Of a stretch of DNA of 64,000 nucleotides, positions 33,578-42,183 are shown in pieces. A model generated the notes under the pieces. The model ran no database searches. It had not been told where the DNA came from and saw only the letters and a list, made by a program, of their open reading frames with translations. This DNA is from Pseudoroseicyclus tamaricis. GTDB lineage: Bacteria; Pseudomonadota; Alphaproteobacteria; Rhodobacterales; Rhodobacteraceae. The stretch spans positions 682,001-746,000 of the forward strand of contig NZ_JAAFYS010000003.1 of assembly GCF_012070395.1 (NCBI RefSeq), read 5' to 3'. Made by a program: the position numbers and the translations under genes. Within the stretch, counting starts at the first letter, position 1. Each line of letters begins with the position of its first letter.

Positions 33578-34125
33578 GCCCGCCCGCCCCCATCCTCGTG
33601 CTGGCCCCGCCCGGCGGCCTCGGCCGGCTCTGCGACCTCGCCTGCGGCACCGGGCGCTTCCTCTCCCACCTCGCGGAGGCCGGCACCCCGCCGGAGGCCT
33701 ACCTCGGCCTCGACATCTCCGCCGCCGCCATCGCCCGTGCCCGCGAGGCGCATCCCCCCGCCCGCTTCCCCGCCGCCCGCTTCGAGGTCCGTGACCTGCT
33801 TGCAGAGCCGCCGCGGGAGCGCTTCACCCATGTCGTCGCCAACGGCCTCTTCACCGTGAAGGACAGCCTCGCCCATGAGGAGATGTGGGACTTCATGGTG
33901 CGGATGGTCACCGCCATGTGGGGACTGGCCGAGCGGGGGATCGCCTTCAATGTCATGTCCGACGTGGTGGACTGGCGGCGGGACGATCTCTTCCATGTCC
34001 CCACCGACCGGCTGCTGGCCTTCCTCTACCGGCTGGCGGGGCGGCGCGTGGTGATCCGCTCCGATTACGGGATCTACGAGTACACCGCCTATGTCTATCG
34101 CGAGGGGCCGTCCGCGCGCGGCTGA
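33574..34125 (+). CDS. Class I SAM-dependent methyltransferase
   Basis: 183 residues from GTG 33574. Motif I CDLACGTGRFLSHLAEAG begins only at residue 20, so the usual N-terminal cap of about 30-50 residues is missing; the protein may be naturally short or N-terminally reduced. AYLGLDISAAAIARAREAHP is the acidic SAM-ribose strand. C-terminal VIRSDYGIYEYTAYVYREG. Substrate unknown; coupled to the esterase by overlap. Confidence 0.8.
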   Translation: MSPPAPILVLAPPGGLGRLCDLACGTGRFLSHLAEAGTPPEAYLGLDISAAAIARAREAHPPARFPAARFEVRDLLAEPPRERFTHVVANGLFTVKDSLAHEEMWDFMVRMVTAMWGLAERGIAFNVMSDVVDWRRDDLFHVPTDRLLAFLYRLAGRRVVIRSDYGIYEYTAYVYREGPSARG

Positions 34126-34188
34126 GCGGCGCATCTTTCGCCCGGCCCGCGCCGTCCCTATCTTGAGGCCAAGCAGAGGATGACGCCG

Positions 34189-35109
34189 ATGAGCTGGAAC
34201 CCGAACATCGCCGACGACACGCCGCCCGAGGCCATCGAGGCGGTCATCGTCCCCCGCAGCCGCGACATCGGCGCCTTCGAGGTCCGCCGCGCCCTGCCCT
34301 CGCAGCAGCGGCAGATGGTCGGCCCCTTCATCTTCTTCGATCAGGCCGGGCCGGCGGAGTTCCTCACCGGGCAGGGGGTGGATATCCGTCCCCACCCGCA
34401 TATCGGCCTCGGCACCGTCACCTACCTCTACCAGGGCGACTTCCATCACCGCGACAGCCTCGGCTCCGACCAGCTCATCCGCCCCGGCGAGGTGAACTGG
34501 ATGGTCGCCGGCCGGGGCGTCACCCATTCCGAGCGCACGAGCGCCGAGGGCCGGCAGGGGCCGAACAGCCTCTTCGGCATCCAGACATGGGTCGCCCTCC
34601 CGGAGGACAAGGAGGAGGTGGCGCCGAGCTTCGAGCATCACGGGCGCCCCGAACTGCCGCTGCTGGAGGCGGAGGGCATCACCGCCCGCCTCCTCCTCGG
34701 CCGCGCCTATGGGGAGACGGCGCCGGCGCGCCTGCATTCGGAGGCCTTCTACCTCGACGTGACGCTCGCCCCCGGCGCCCGCTACCCCCTGCCCGACGAT
34801 CACGAGGATCGCGGCCTCTACATCACCACCGGCAGCATCTCGGTGGCGGGCGAGCCCTTCGAGGCCGGCCGCATGATGGTCTTCCGCCCCGGCGACGCGA
34901 TCACCGTCACGGCCGGGGAGCAGGGCGCGCGGCTGATGGTGCTCGGCGGGGAGACGATGAACGGTCACCGGCACATCTGGTGGAACTTCGTCTCCGCCAG
35001 CCGGGAGCGGATCGAGGCGGCGAAGGCCGACTGGAAGGCCGGCCGCTGGGGCGAGGGGCTCTTCACCCTGCCCCCGGGCGACGACGCCGAGCATGTGCCG
35101 GCGCCCTGA
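34189..35109 (+). CDS. Pirin family protein
   Basis: 306 residues from ATG 34189 with AGAGGA eight bases upstream (ATG 34180 is also in frame). Bicupin: N-terminal metal site in IRPHPHIGLGTVTYL, GDFHHRDSLGS and GRGVTHSER; C-terminal cupin YLDVTLAPGARYPLPDDHED. Some pirins have quercetinase activity; physiological role unknown. Single gene, convergent with pobA. Confidence 0.92.
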   Translation: MSWNPNIADDTPPEAIEAVIVPRSRDIGAFEVRRALPSQQRQMVGPFIFFDQAGPAEFLTGQGVDIRPHPHIGLGTVTYLYQGDFHHRDSLGSDQLIRPGEVNWMVAGRGVTHSERTSAEGRQGPNSLFGIQTWVALPEDKEEVAPSFEHHGRPELPLLEAEGITARLLLGRAYGETAPARLHSEAFYLDVTLAPGARYPLPDDHEDRGLYITTGSISVAGEPFEAGRMMVFRPGDAITVTAGEQGARLMVLGGETMNGHRHIWWNFVSASRERIEAAKADWKAGRWGEGLFTLPPGDDAEHVPAP

Positions 35110-35129
35110 CGCGGCTCAGCAGGGGCGGC

Positions 35130-36299
35130 TCAATACGGCAGCCCCACGTAATTCTCCGCCAGCGCCCGCTGCGCCGCCTCGCTCTCCTTGAGGAAGGCAA
35201 GCTCCGCCTCCTGCACCCGCCGATCATAGGGCGTCTGCTCGGGGAAGTGGTGGAGGAGCTGCGTCATCCACCACGAGAAGCGCTGCGTCTTCCACACCCG
35301 CGCCAGCGCCCGCTCCGAGTAGGTGCCGAGCACCCCTTCGTCGCCCTCCGCGTAGCGGGCGGTGAGCGCCTGCCAGAGGTAGTGCACGTCCGAGGCCGCG
35401 GTATTCAGCCCCTTCGCCCCCGTCGGCGGCACGATATGGGCGGCGTCCCCGCAGAGGAACAGCCGCCCCCACTGCATCGGCTCGCAGACGAAGCTGCGCA
35501 GCGGCGCGATGCTCTTCTCGATGGACGGGCCGGTGACCAGTCGCTCCGCCGCCTCGGCCGGGATGCGGGCACGCAGGGCCTCCCAGAAGCGGTCGTCGGA
35601 CCACTCCTCCACCCGCTCGCTCATCGGCACCTGCACGTAGTAGCGCGACAGGCTCTGGCTGCGCATGGAGCAGAGGGCGAAGCCGGCGTCGGAGGTGGCG
35701 TAGATGAGCTCCTCATGCACCGGCGGCGTCTCGGAGAGGATACCGAGCCAGCCGAAGGGGAAGACCTTCTCGACCTCCCGCCGGCGCTCCTCCGGGATCG
35801 CCTGCCGGGACGGCCCGTGGAACCCGTCGCAGCCGGCGACGTAGTCGCAGGTGATGGTCTTCCGCTCCCCCTCGTGGAGGAAGGAGATCTCGGCCGCCGC
35901 CCCCTCCAGCCCGCCGATCGCCACCTCGTCCACCTCGAAGAGCGTCGGCAGCCCGGCGCCGTGGCGGGCGCCGTAAAGGTCCCGCGTCACCTCCGTCTGC
36001 CCGTAGACGGTGACGCCGTGCCCCGTCAGCCCGGCCAGATCGAGGCGGATCATCTCGGCCCCCGCGCCGATCACGACGCCGCCGTGGCGCTCCCCCTCCC
36101 GCTCCAGCCGGTCCGCGACGCCGGCCTCGTGCATGAGGCCGATGAAGCCCCGCTCCAGCACGCCGGCGCGGATGCGGGAGAGGACATGCGCCTCCGTCCG
36201 CCGCTCGAGGAGGATCGTGTCGATCCCCTCGCGGTGCAGAAGCTGGCCGAGCAGCAGGCCCGCCGGGCCGCCACCGATGATGCAGACCTGAGTGCGCAT
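35130..36299 (-). CDS. pobA: 4-hydroxybenzoate 3-monooxygenase
   Basis: Flavoprotein hydroxylase converting 4-hydroxybenzoate to protocatechuate with NADPH. 389 residues. FAD site VCIIGGGPAGLLLGQLLHRE, substrate-linked RIRAGVLE, the DG motif VAGCDGFHGPSRQAIP, and the GD motif LFLCGDAAHIVPPTGAKGLN. Normal length. Divergent from an AraC-type regulator across an 83-bp spacer, the standard pobA/pobR arrangement. Confidence 0.95.
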   Translation of the reverse strand: MRTQVCIIGGGPAGLLLGQLLHREGIDTILLERRTEAHVLSRIRAGVLERGFIGLMHEAGVADRLEREGERHGGVVIGAGAEMIRLDLAGLTGHGVTVYGQTEVTRDLYGARHGAGLPTLFEVDEVAIGGLEGAAAEISFLHEGERKTITCDYVAGCDGFHGPSRQAIPEERRREVEKVFPFGWLGILSETPPVHEELIYATSDAGFALCSMRSQSLSRYYVQVPMSERVEEWSDDRFWEALRARIPAEAAERLVTGPSIEKSIAPLRSFVCEPMQWGRLFLCGDAAHIVPPTGAKGLNTAASDVHYLWQALTARYAEGDEGVLGTYSERALARVWKTQRFSWWMTQLLHHFPEQTPYDRRVQEAELAFLKESEAAQRALAENYVGLPY

Positions 36300-36382
36300 G
36301 GATGTCCTCCCCGCTGGGAGAATAGGCGCAGCACACCCGCGGATACATGGACGAAGCCCACCGCGGCTGGCATGATCGGCGC

Positions 36383-37234
36383 ATGACAGACGCCGGCGCC
36401 CTCATTCCCGCCTACGCCCTCTACGGCGAGAGCCGGGACTTTCCCGACGTCCTCCATTGCGAGCGCCTCCGCGACCGGGCCCGCCCCAACGGCTGGGTCA
36501 TCGCCCCGCACCGCCATCTCGGCCTGCACCAGGTGTTCCTCATCATCGACGGCGGCGGCGAGATGGAGCTGGATGGCGAGCGTCGCCCGGTGGCGGGCGG
36601 CGAGATCATCTCCGTCCCGCGCCTCACCGTCCACGGCTTCACCTTCGAGCCGGGGATCGAGGGCTACGTGGTCTCGGTTCCCAATACCGAGATGGCGCGC
36701 CTGACGGAGGGCGAGCCGGAGCTCGCCCGCCTCGCCGATGCCCCCCGCCGCCTGCCCGCGCCGCCGCTGGCCGCGCAGGCCTTCACGACGCTGCACGAGG
36801 TGCGCCTCGCCCGCCAGCCGGCGCGCGGCCCGCTGCTGCGCGCGCTCGTCCTGCAGATACTCTGCGCTCTCGCGCAGGCGGAGGAGACGGCCCGCCCGTC
36901 CCCCTCTCGCCCCCGCGCCACCATCGCCGGCTTCGAGGCACTGATCCGCGAGGACCCGGAGCACCGCTCCAGCATCGCCGCCTGCGCCGCCGCCCTCGGC
37001 CTCTCCACCAGCCAGCTCACCCGCCACTGCCGCAGCGCCACAGGCTACTCGCCGCTGGCCTATGCCCAGCTCCTGCTGATGCAGGAGGCCAAGCGCCTCC
37101 TCGCCTACACCCGCGAGGACGTCGCCGAGATCGGCTACCGCCTCGGCTTCGACGACCCCGCCTATTTCAGCCGCGTCTTCCGCCGGGTGACGGGCCAGAG
37201 CCCCAGCGCCTTCCGGGCGCCGTTCGTGGCATAG
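36383..37234 (+). CDS. AraC family regulator, probable PobR
   Basis: 283 residues from ATG 36383 (MTDAGALIPAYALYGESRDF). N-terminal cupin-like sensor (APHRHLGLHQVFLIIDGGGE with VHGFTFEPGIEGYVVS) and C-terminal two-HTH DNA-binding domain (ACAAALGLSTSQLTRHCRSA; VAEIGYRLGFDDPAYFSRVF, then RRVTGQSPSAFR). Divergent from pobA, so it is likely its 4-hydroxybenzoate-responsive activator. Operators should be in 36300-36382. Confidence 0.88.
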   Translation: MTDAGALIPAYALYGESRDFPDVLHCERLRDRARPNGWVIAPHRHLGLHQVFLIIDGGGEMELDGERRPVAGGEIISVPRLTVHGFTFEPGIEGYVVSVPNTEMARLTEGEPELARLADAPRRLPAPPLAAQAFTTLHEVRLARQPARGPLLRALVLQILCALAQAEETARPSPSRPRATIAGFEALIREDPEHRSSIAACAAALGLSTSQLTRHCRSATGYSPLAYAQLLLMQEAKRLLAYTREDVAEIGYRLGFDDPAYFSRVFRRVTGQSPSAFRAPFVA

Positions 37235-37261
37235 CCCGCACACAGCCCCCGGCCCTTCCCT

Positions 37262-37315
37262 GTTTTCATCTGGCCCAAAATACCCTCGGGGGGGCCGGGG
37301 GGCTGGCCCCCCGGT
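37262..37315. repeat. Family (e) repeat after the AraC regulator
   Basis: GTTTTCATCTGGCCCAAAAT followed by ACCCTCGGGGGGGCC and GGGGGGCTGGCCCCCC, a strong hairpin. This is the form closest to the inverted copy at 39605-39657 (GGTATTTCCGGCCAGATGAA). It can terminate the regulator transcript. Confidence 0.65.
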
Positions 37316-37377
37316 CCCGCAATCTCAACCCGCACACCGCCCGCCCCGACACACGGAACCCTTGAGATGTCAGGTCG

Positions 37378-38043
37378 CTACCCCTCCAGCGGCTCCAGCA
37401 GCCCCGGCCCTTCCGCCCGGTTGGAGTTCACCGCCCGGTCCACCCGGTAGAGCGTCAGCGTCCCCTCCGGCGGCACCTTCATCAGCGTCGCCGCCCCGTG
37501 GCCGGCCTCGCCCAGCCAGAGGGGCCAGTCCTCGGGGGCCAGCACCAGCGGCTGGCGGATGTGGATGCGGGACATCTCCTCCCCCGCCGCCAGCGTCACC
37601 ACCGCGCAGGTCGTGAGCGGGCCGCCCTCGCCCTGCCACTCCTGCCAGAGCCCGCCGAAGACCATCGGCGCGCCGTCGCTGCGGTGGACGAACCACGGCA
37701 GCCGGTTGTCGTCCTCGTCCTTAGACCATTCGTAGAAGCCGCTCGCCGGGATCAGGCAGCGGCGGGAGCGGATCGCCTCACGAAAGGCGGGCTTCTCGGC
37801 CACCGTCTCGGCCCTCGCGTTGATCAGCAGCGGCCCGCCGTTCGGCGCCTTGTACCATTTCGGCAGCAGCCCCCAGCGCATCGGCCGCAGCCGGCGCTGG
37901 CCCTCGGCGGAGGTCACGGCGTGGATGCTGTCCGTCGGGCAGATGTTGTAGTTCGGCGTCGCCGGCAGGTCGTTTGCGGGCACCGCCTCGAAGAGCGAGA
38001 CCATCGCCTCCTTCGGCAGGGTCAGCGCCATCCGCCCGCACAT
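37378..38043 (-). CDS. SOS-response-associated peptidase (SRAP/YedK/HMCES)
   Basis: 221 residues, MCGRMALTLPKEAM: Cys2 becomes the N-terminal nucleophile that cross-links to abasic sites in single-stranded DNA. Other conserved positions are present: LINARAET (Asn75), ASGFYEW (Glu105) and IHIRQPLVL (His161). The usual H-x-R-M-P reads H-I-R-Q-P, a mild deviation. It overlaps the upstream methyltransferase by one base (TGATG). Confidence 0.93.
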   Translation of the reverse strand: MCGRMALTLPKEAMVSLFEAVPANDLPATPNYNICPTDSIHAVTSAEGQRRLRPMRWGLLPKWYKAPNGGPLLINARAETVAEKPAFREAIRSRRCLIPASGFYEWSKDEDDNRLPWFVHRSDGAPMVFGGLWQEWQGEGGPLTTCAVVTLAAGEEMSRIHIRQPLVLAPEDWPLWLGEAGHGAATLMKVPPEGTLTLYRVDRAVNSNRAEGPGLLEPLEG

Positions 38044-39233
38044 CAGCGCAGCCCTTCGGAGTAGTGCAGCGCGCCGATGCCGGTGAAGGCGCCCTCCATC
38101 CGCTGCCAGAGCGGCAGCGCCTCGTCCCGGTCCATCCGCGCCTCGGCGAAGACCTCCGATAGCCGCCGCCGCCCGTCGACGGCGGAGATCAGCCGCGCCG
38201 CCTTCGGCGGCAGTCGGATGGGCATCTCGATACCCGAGGCATTGATCGGCAACGGCCGGGAATTGGCGAGGAGCTTCGTCACCTGGTCCCGCTGGCCGAG
38301 CCGCAGGTGGGGCACCGGGTCCCCCTCCGCCGCCGAGGCCGGGGCACGGCCCTCCCCTCGGGCCACCGCGTAGCCGACGTGGGACTTGATGGTGCCGTGG
38401 AGCCGCTCGGCCAGCGCCATGCGCGCCCGCGCCCCCATGCCCTCCGGCAGCTCGCAGAGCGGCGCGGGGTCGTAGAGGGCGGGCTGGGTGAAGGAGACGA
38501 GCTCCCAACCGGTCTCGTCCATCAGGCCGAGGAGCGTCTGCACATCCATCGCCACGTCCTGCCCGTGGAGGAGGAGGTCGTAGAAGCCAGCGTCGCCGTT
38601 CTCATGATCCTTCAGATGCGGGTTGCGCTTGAAGGGGTGGCCCGCCGGCAGCTTCGCCAGCACCTTGCGCGCCGACGCCACCCGCGCCTTCGGCTCCAGC
38701 CCCTCGAAGAGCGCGCCGAAGGCCTCCTGCAGCGGGTAGACGCCGCTGCGCCCGTAGGGCGCGTAGACCATGAAGCCGAGGCCCCCGCCCGGCGCCAGTG
38801 CGGCGCGCAGCGCCCGGAATCCCTCCGCCGGCTCGGGGAGGTGATGGAGGACACCGCAGCAATCGATGTAGTCGAAGGTGCCGAGGTCGGCAGCGTCCAG
38901 CAGCGAGCCGGTGTGGAACGTCACCTCCAGCCCCCGCGCCTTCGCCCGCGCCTCGGCGATCTTCCGCGAGGCCTCGCTGAGGTCGATGTAATGGATGTCA
39001 TGCGGCTTGCCGGCGGAGGTAAGCACCTGGGCGAGCTGGATCAGCCCGTCCCCCGTGCCGCCCCCCGCCACCAGCGCCCGGAAGGGCTGCGACCAGTCGC
39101 GCTGCCCGCCGAAGAGGAAATGGTCGATCTCCACCGGGTGCGATGGCGAGCCGCCGATGAGGCGCTTCGCCTCGTCCTTGGGGTCCCGCTCCGGGTAGGG
39201 GAAGGCCTCGTACTGGGCGCGCACGCCCGTCAC
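38043..39233 (-). CDS. Class I SAM-dependent methyltransferase with C-terminal extension
   Basis: 396 residues from ATG 39233 (MTGVRAQYEAFPYPERDPKD). Motif I reads ALVAGGGTGDGLIQLAQVL, the acidic strand is HYIDLSEASRKIAEARAKAR, and FDYIDCCGVLHHLPEPAEGF is the post-II/IV region; a 150-residue C-terminal part (NSRPLPINASGIEMPIRLPP ..) is of a type often seen with these enzymes. FPYPERDP at the N-terminus is typical of this subgroup. Substrate unknown. Between DUF1992 (4-base overlap) and SRAP (1-base overlap): one operon. Confidence 0.85.
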   Translation of the reverse strand: MTGVRAQYEAFPYPERDPKDEAKRLIGGSPSHPVEIDHFLFGGQRDWSQPFRALVAGGGTGDGLIQLAQVLTSAGKPHDIHYIDLSEASRKIAEARAKARGLEVTFHTGSLLDAADLGTFDYIDCCGVLHHLPEPAEGFRALRAALAPGGGLGFMVYAPYGRSGVYPLQEAFGALFEGLEPKARVASARKVLAKLPAGHPFKRNPHLKDHENGDAGFYDLLLHGQDVAMDVQTLLGLMDETGWELVSFTQPALYDPAPLCELPEGMGARARMALAERLHGTIKSHVGYAVARGEGRAPASAAEGDPVPHLRLGQRDQVTKLLANSRPLPINASGIEMPIRLPPKAARLISAVDGRRRLSEVFAEARMDRDEALPLWQRMEGAFTGIGALHYSEGLR

Positions 39234-39538
39234 GAGCCCCAGGCCCTCCGCGCCAGCGCGATCCGCGCCTCCATCATCGACATGTCCTTGAGGATGTCCT
39301 GCCGGCGCAGCGGCTCCCCCGTCGCCGCCATCTCGGCGCGCAGGCCCTCCAGCTTGCGCGACAGGGTGACGAACTCCGGCACCGCGCCGTTTTCCGCCAT
39401 CAGGCGGTTGAGGAGCACGTTCTCCGGGTCGTCATGGCGGGGCAGAGGCTTGCCGGCGCCGGGGAGGTTGTCGAACTCCCCGTTCCGCTCCGCCTCGGCG
39501 ATGCGGGCGGAGATCAGATCGATCAGCGGATGGTCCAT
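39230..39538 (-). CDS. DUF1992 (DnaJ-like CXXCH-associated) family protein
   Basis: 102 residues from ATG 39538, MDHPLIDLISARIAEAERNG then EFDNLPGAGKPLPRHDDPEN and a helical C-terminus ending ARIALARRAWGS. The FDNLPGxGKPL motif is diagnostic of the family. Function unknown. First gene of a three-gene operon with the methyltransferase and SRAP. Confidence 0.88.
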   Translation of the reverse strand: MDHPLIDLISARIAEAERNGEFDNLPGAGKPLPRHDDPENVLLNRLMAENGAVPEFVTLSRKLEGLRAEMAATGEPLRRQDILKDMSMMEARIALARRAWGS

Positions 39539-39604
39539 GGCTCTCCCTCGCGGCCGGCCCGGCGAAGATAAGGCGATGCGGCGGGATCGCCAAGCCGGGC
39601 CGTC

Positions 39605-39657
39605 GCGGGGGCCCTGCCCCCGCACCCCCGAGGTATTTCCGGCCAGATGAAGGGGGC
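39605..39657. repeat. Family (e) repeat, inverted orientation
   Basis: GCGGGGGCCCTGCCCCCGC hairpin followed by ACCCCCGAGGTATTTCCGGC and CAGATGAA. This is the reverse complement of the 37262 arrangement. It lies about 65 bp upstream of the DUF1992 start. The interval 39539-39837 contains only this element, a family (a) hairpin and GC-rich spacer. Confidence 0.6.
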
Positions 39658-39678
39658 CGGGTCGGGAGCCGCGGGAGA

Positions 39679-39733
39679 GGCCGCTGCCCTGGCGCGCGGG
39701 GAGGGCGGGCGGGAGCGCGTCAGGGCAGCGGCC
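39679..39733 (+). repeat. Hairpin with G-quadruplex-type loop, copy 4 (family a)
   Basis: Perfect 13-bp arms GGCCGCTGCCCTG (39679-39691) and CAGGGCAGCGGCC (39721-39733) enclose a 29-base loop containing GGGGAGGGCGGGCGGG (39698-39713). The first linker is A instead of T; the four G-runs are kept. Arms differ from the other three copies. Confidence 0.8.
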
Positions 39734-39837
39734 GGCGGCGCAAATGGACAGCCCCCGCCGATTGTGCGGGGGGGCCCTGCCCTCGCCGGGGTCCTTCCCG
39801 CGCTCAACTCCGTTGAGGCGGCCTCCATGCTCACCCT

Positions 39838-40060
39838 CTGGAGAGCGCGCTGGAAGGGCGGACATGGCTCGTGGGGGAGTTCTCCATCGCCGATATCCTG
39901 ATGGTGGACATCCCGCGCGTCGTGGAGAGGTTCGACGACCTCTCCCTATCCCGCTGCCGCCGCCTACATGAGGTGCGGCACCTACCGGTCGGCCTTTCAG
40001 AAGGCGCGGCAGGACCAGCTGGATCACTTCGCGGCCGGCAACACGGCGGTGGGGGCCTGA
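39838..40060 (+). pseudogene. Glutathione S-transferase C-terminal remnant, frameshifted
   Basis: One frame from 39838 reads LESALEGRTWLVGEFSIADI then LMVDIPRVVERFDDLS. The protein-like continuation is in another frame from about 39957: AAYMRCGTYRSAFQKARQDQ then LDHFAAGNTAVGA and TGA at 40058. Joined, this is the C-terminal helical domain of a GST (the G-x-x-S/T-I-A-D motif and the closing R-x-A-x-x-x-A-x-x-x-Q helix). The N-terminal thioredoxin domain is missing, replaced by repeats. A decayed gene end. Confidence 0.65.
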
Positions 40061-40068
40061 CAAGAAAA

Positions 40069-40099
40069 CGGCCCCCGCCCGGCAGAGGGGCGGGGGCCG
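40069..40099 (-). terminator. Terminator of the 5'-nucleotidase gene
   Basis: Perfect 12-bp stem CGGCCCCCGCCC / GGGCGGGGGCCG with a 7-base loop; on the minus strand it is followed by TTTTC. It starts 38 bp after the stop at 40137. Confidence 0.8.
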
Positions 40100-40136
40100 C
40101 GATGGCCCTTTGGCGCGGGTTACTCGCTCGCGGCGA

Positions 40137-41702
40137 TCACTCGCTGCCCATCATGGTGATGCGCCCGTCGGTGTAGGGCTCGTAGGGCGTGTTGTCGGCG
40201 AGGTATTCCGCCGTCACGTCCGCGAGGTCCGGGCCGTAGTCGTAGGCATTCTCGGCATCGACGAACATCGCGTAGCCGTCACCGCCGTTGCGGACGTAGT
40301 TGTTGGAGACCACGCCGTACATCGCCTCGGGGTCGATCGCCTCACCGGCGACCATGACGTCGGAGATGCGGCTGCCCACCTCGGCCGAGGGATCGACGGT
40401 GAAGGACATGCCCGCGACCTGCGGGAAGCGGCCGGCCTCTTCCTCGATCTGGCTGACGCCGTTCTCGAGCGCCTCGATCATCGTCTGCCCGCTCACCTGG
40501 AAGGTGGAGAGCGTATTCTGGAAGGGCAGCACGGTGAGCACCTCGCCCATCGTCACCTCGCCCTCGTCGATGGAGGCGCGCAGGCCGCCCGAGTTGGCGA
40601 TGGCGATCTGGATGCCCTGATCAGCGACGCGGTCGAGCATGGCGTCGGCGACGAGGTTGCCCATGGAGCATTCCATCGCGCGGCAGACGGTGCGGTCGCC
40701 CTCGATCAGGCCGGAGGCCTCGGCCACCACCTCGTTGCGGATCTCGTCGAGCGGCACCGCCAGCTCGGCGATGCGGTCCAAGGCCGCCTGGTCCTCGACC
40801 ACGGCGGCGTCCATGATGATCGGCGCGCCGCTGGCGGAGATGACGGTGCCCTCGTCGTCGAAGGTCACGTTCAGCTCGCCGAGGAACTTGCCGTAGGCAT
40901 AGGCGGAGACGATGGCGGTGTCGCCGACCATGGTCGGGTAGGCGCCCTCGGCCCCTTCCATGTCACCCAGCAGGGTGTTGGTGTGGCCGCCCACGATGAC
41001 GTCGACGCCCGTGGTGTTCTCGGCGACCATCTGGTCCACGCCGTAGCCGGAGTGGGAGAGGACGATGATCTTGTTGACGCCCTCGGCCGTCAGCTTGTCG
41101 ACCTCGCCCTGCACCGCCTCGGAGGGGTCGGAGAAGGTGATGTTCGGGCCCGGCGAGGCCAGCTCGTCAGTGTCCTGCGGGGTCAGTCCGATGAGGCCGA
41201 TGGTCTCGCCGCCCACCTCGATGGTGGTGGATTTCTCCAGCACGTCGGCCAGCAGCTCCTCGCCCGAGACGTCGGCGTTGGACATCAGGACGGGGAAGTC
41301 GACGGCATCCATGAAGCCGCGCAGCACTTCCGGCCCATCGTCGAACTCGTGGTTGCCGACGGTCATCGCGTCGTAGCCGAGCTGGTTCATGAACTCGGCC
41401 GCCATCTCACCCTTGTAGTAGGTGTAGAACAGCGAACCCTGAAACTGGTCGCCGCCGTCGACGAGGATGGAATTCTCGTGCCGCTCGCGGGCATCGGCGA
41501 TGGCGGTGACGAGGCGGGCCGTGCCGCCGAAGCACTCGCCGGCCTCGTTGTCCTCGGCCGGGCAGGTCGAATCGAAGGCCGAGATCGGCTCGAAGCGGGC
41601 GTGGAAGTCGTTGGTGTGCAGCACGGTCAGATCGAAGTCGGCCTGGGCGGCGCCGGCGACGAGCGCCAAGGTGCCGGCGGTCGCGAGAAGGCGAAGGGTC
41701 AT
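40137..41702 (-). CDS. Periplasmic 5'-nucleotidase/2',3'-cyclic phosphodiesterase (UshA family)
   Basis: 521 residues from ATG 41702, with GGGAGAT as ribosome-binding site and a signal peptide MTLRLLATAGTLALVAGAAQ. N-terminal metallophosphatase: LTVLHTNDFHARFEP, LVDGGDQFQGS, TVGNHEFDDGPEV, IIVLSHSGYGVDQ, IVGGHTNTLLG. C-terminal nucleotidase domain: IAIANSGGLRASI, LTVLPFQNTLSTFQVSGQTM, VVSNNYVRNGGDGY. It dephosphorylates external nucleotides so that nucleosides can be taken up. Monocistronic. Confidence 0.94.
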   Translation of the reverse strand: MTLRLLATAGTLALVAGAAQADFDLTVLHTNDFHARFEPISAFDSTCPAEDNEAGECFGGTARLVTAIADARERHENSILVDGGDQFQGSLFYTYYKGEMAAEFMNQLGYDAMTVGNHEFDDGPEVLRGFMDAVDFPVLMSNADVSGEELLADVLEKSTTIEVGGETIGLIGLTPQDTDELASPGPNITFSDPSEAVQGEVDKLTAEGVNKIIVLSHSGYGVDQMVAENTTGVDVIVGGHTNTLLGDMEGAEGAYPTMVGDTAIVSAYAYGKFLGELNVTFDDEGTVISASGAPIIMDAAVVEDQAALDRIAELAVPLDEIRNEVVAEASGLIEGDRTVCRAMECSMGNLVADAMLDRVADQGIQIAIANSGGLRASIDEGEVTMGEVLTVLPFQNTLSTFQVSGQTMIEALENGVSQIEEEAGRFPQVAGMSFTVDPSAEVGSRISDVMVAGEAIDPEAMYGVVSNNYVRNGGDGYAMFVDAENAYDYGPDLADVTAEYLADNTPYEPYTDGRITMMGSE

Positions 41703-41850
41703 CGCGATATCTCCCTGTTTATTGGTTATCGGGCCAGCTTGGGCTTCCTGTGTCCAAGCGTCAACGCCCTGCCCTTGCCTGCCCGCGATGACAGGGCCGT
41801 GACGCTGCGGGCGCTTGACCACTGCTGAAAGCACAGGCAGGAGCGAAATC

Positions 41851-42183
41851 ATGCAGATCTACAAAATCTTGCGTGGCCCCGAATGGGACGAGCTGCAGGC
41901 GAACGGGGCGACCAGGGGCGCCCCGATCGACGTGGCCGATGGCTACGTGCATTTCTCCACCGCCGCCCAGGTCACCGAGACGGCGGCGAAGCACTTCGCC
42001 GGCGAGGAGGGGCTCTGGCTCCTGACGCTCGAGTCGGAGGAGCTGTCGCCGCTGGAGTGGGAGCCGTCGCGCGGCGGCCAGCTCTTCCCGCATCTCTACG
42101 GCCCCCTGCGGCTGGATGACGTGAAGGAGGCGGTGCCGCTCACGCTCGAGGGCGGCAGCCACCGCTTCCCGCCGCTGGCATGA
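41851..42183 (+). CDS. DUF952 family protein
   Basis: 110 residues from ATG 41851 with CAGGAG upstream. [40 protein letters not shown] and [12 protein letters not shown] are the family's conserved parts. The fold is probably ADP-ribosyltransferase-like and the function is unknown. Overlaps pyrD by 4 bp, a pairing frequent in Rhodobacteraceae. Confidence 0.88.
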   Translation: MQIYKILRGPEWDELQANGATRGAPIDVADGYVHFSTAAQVTETAAKHFAGEEGLWLLTLESEELSPLEWEPSRGGQLFPHLYGPLRLDDVKEAVPLTLEGGSHRFPPLA

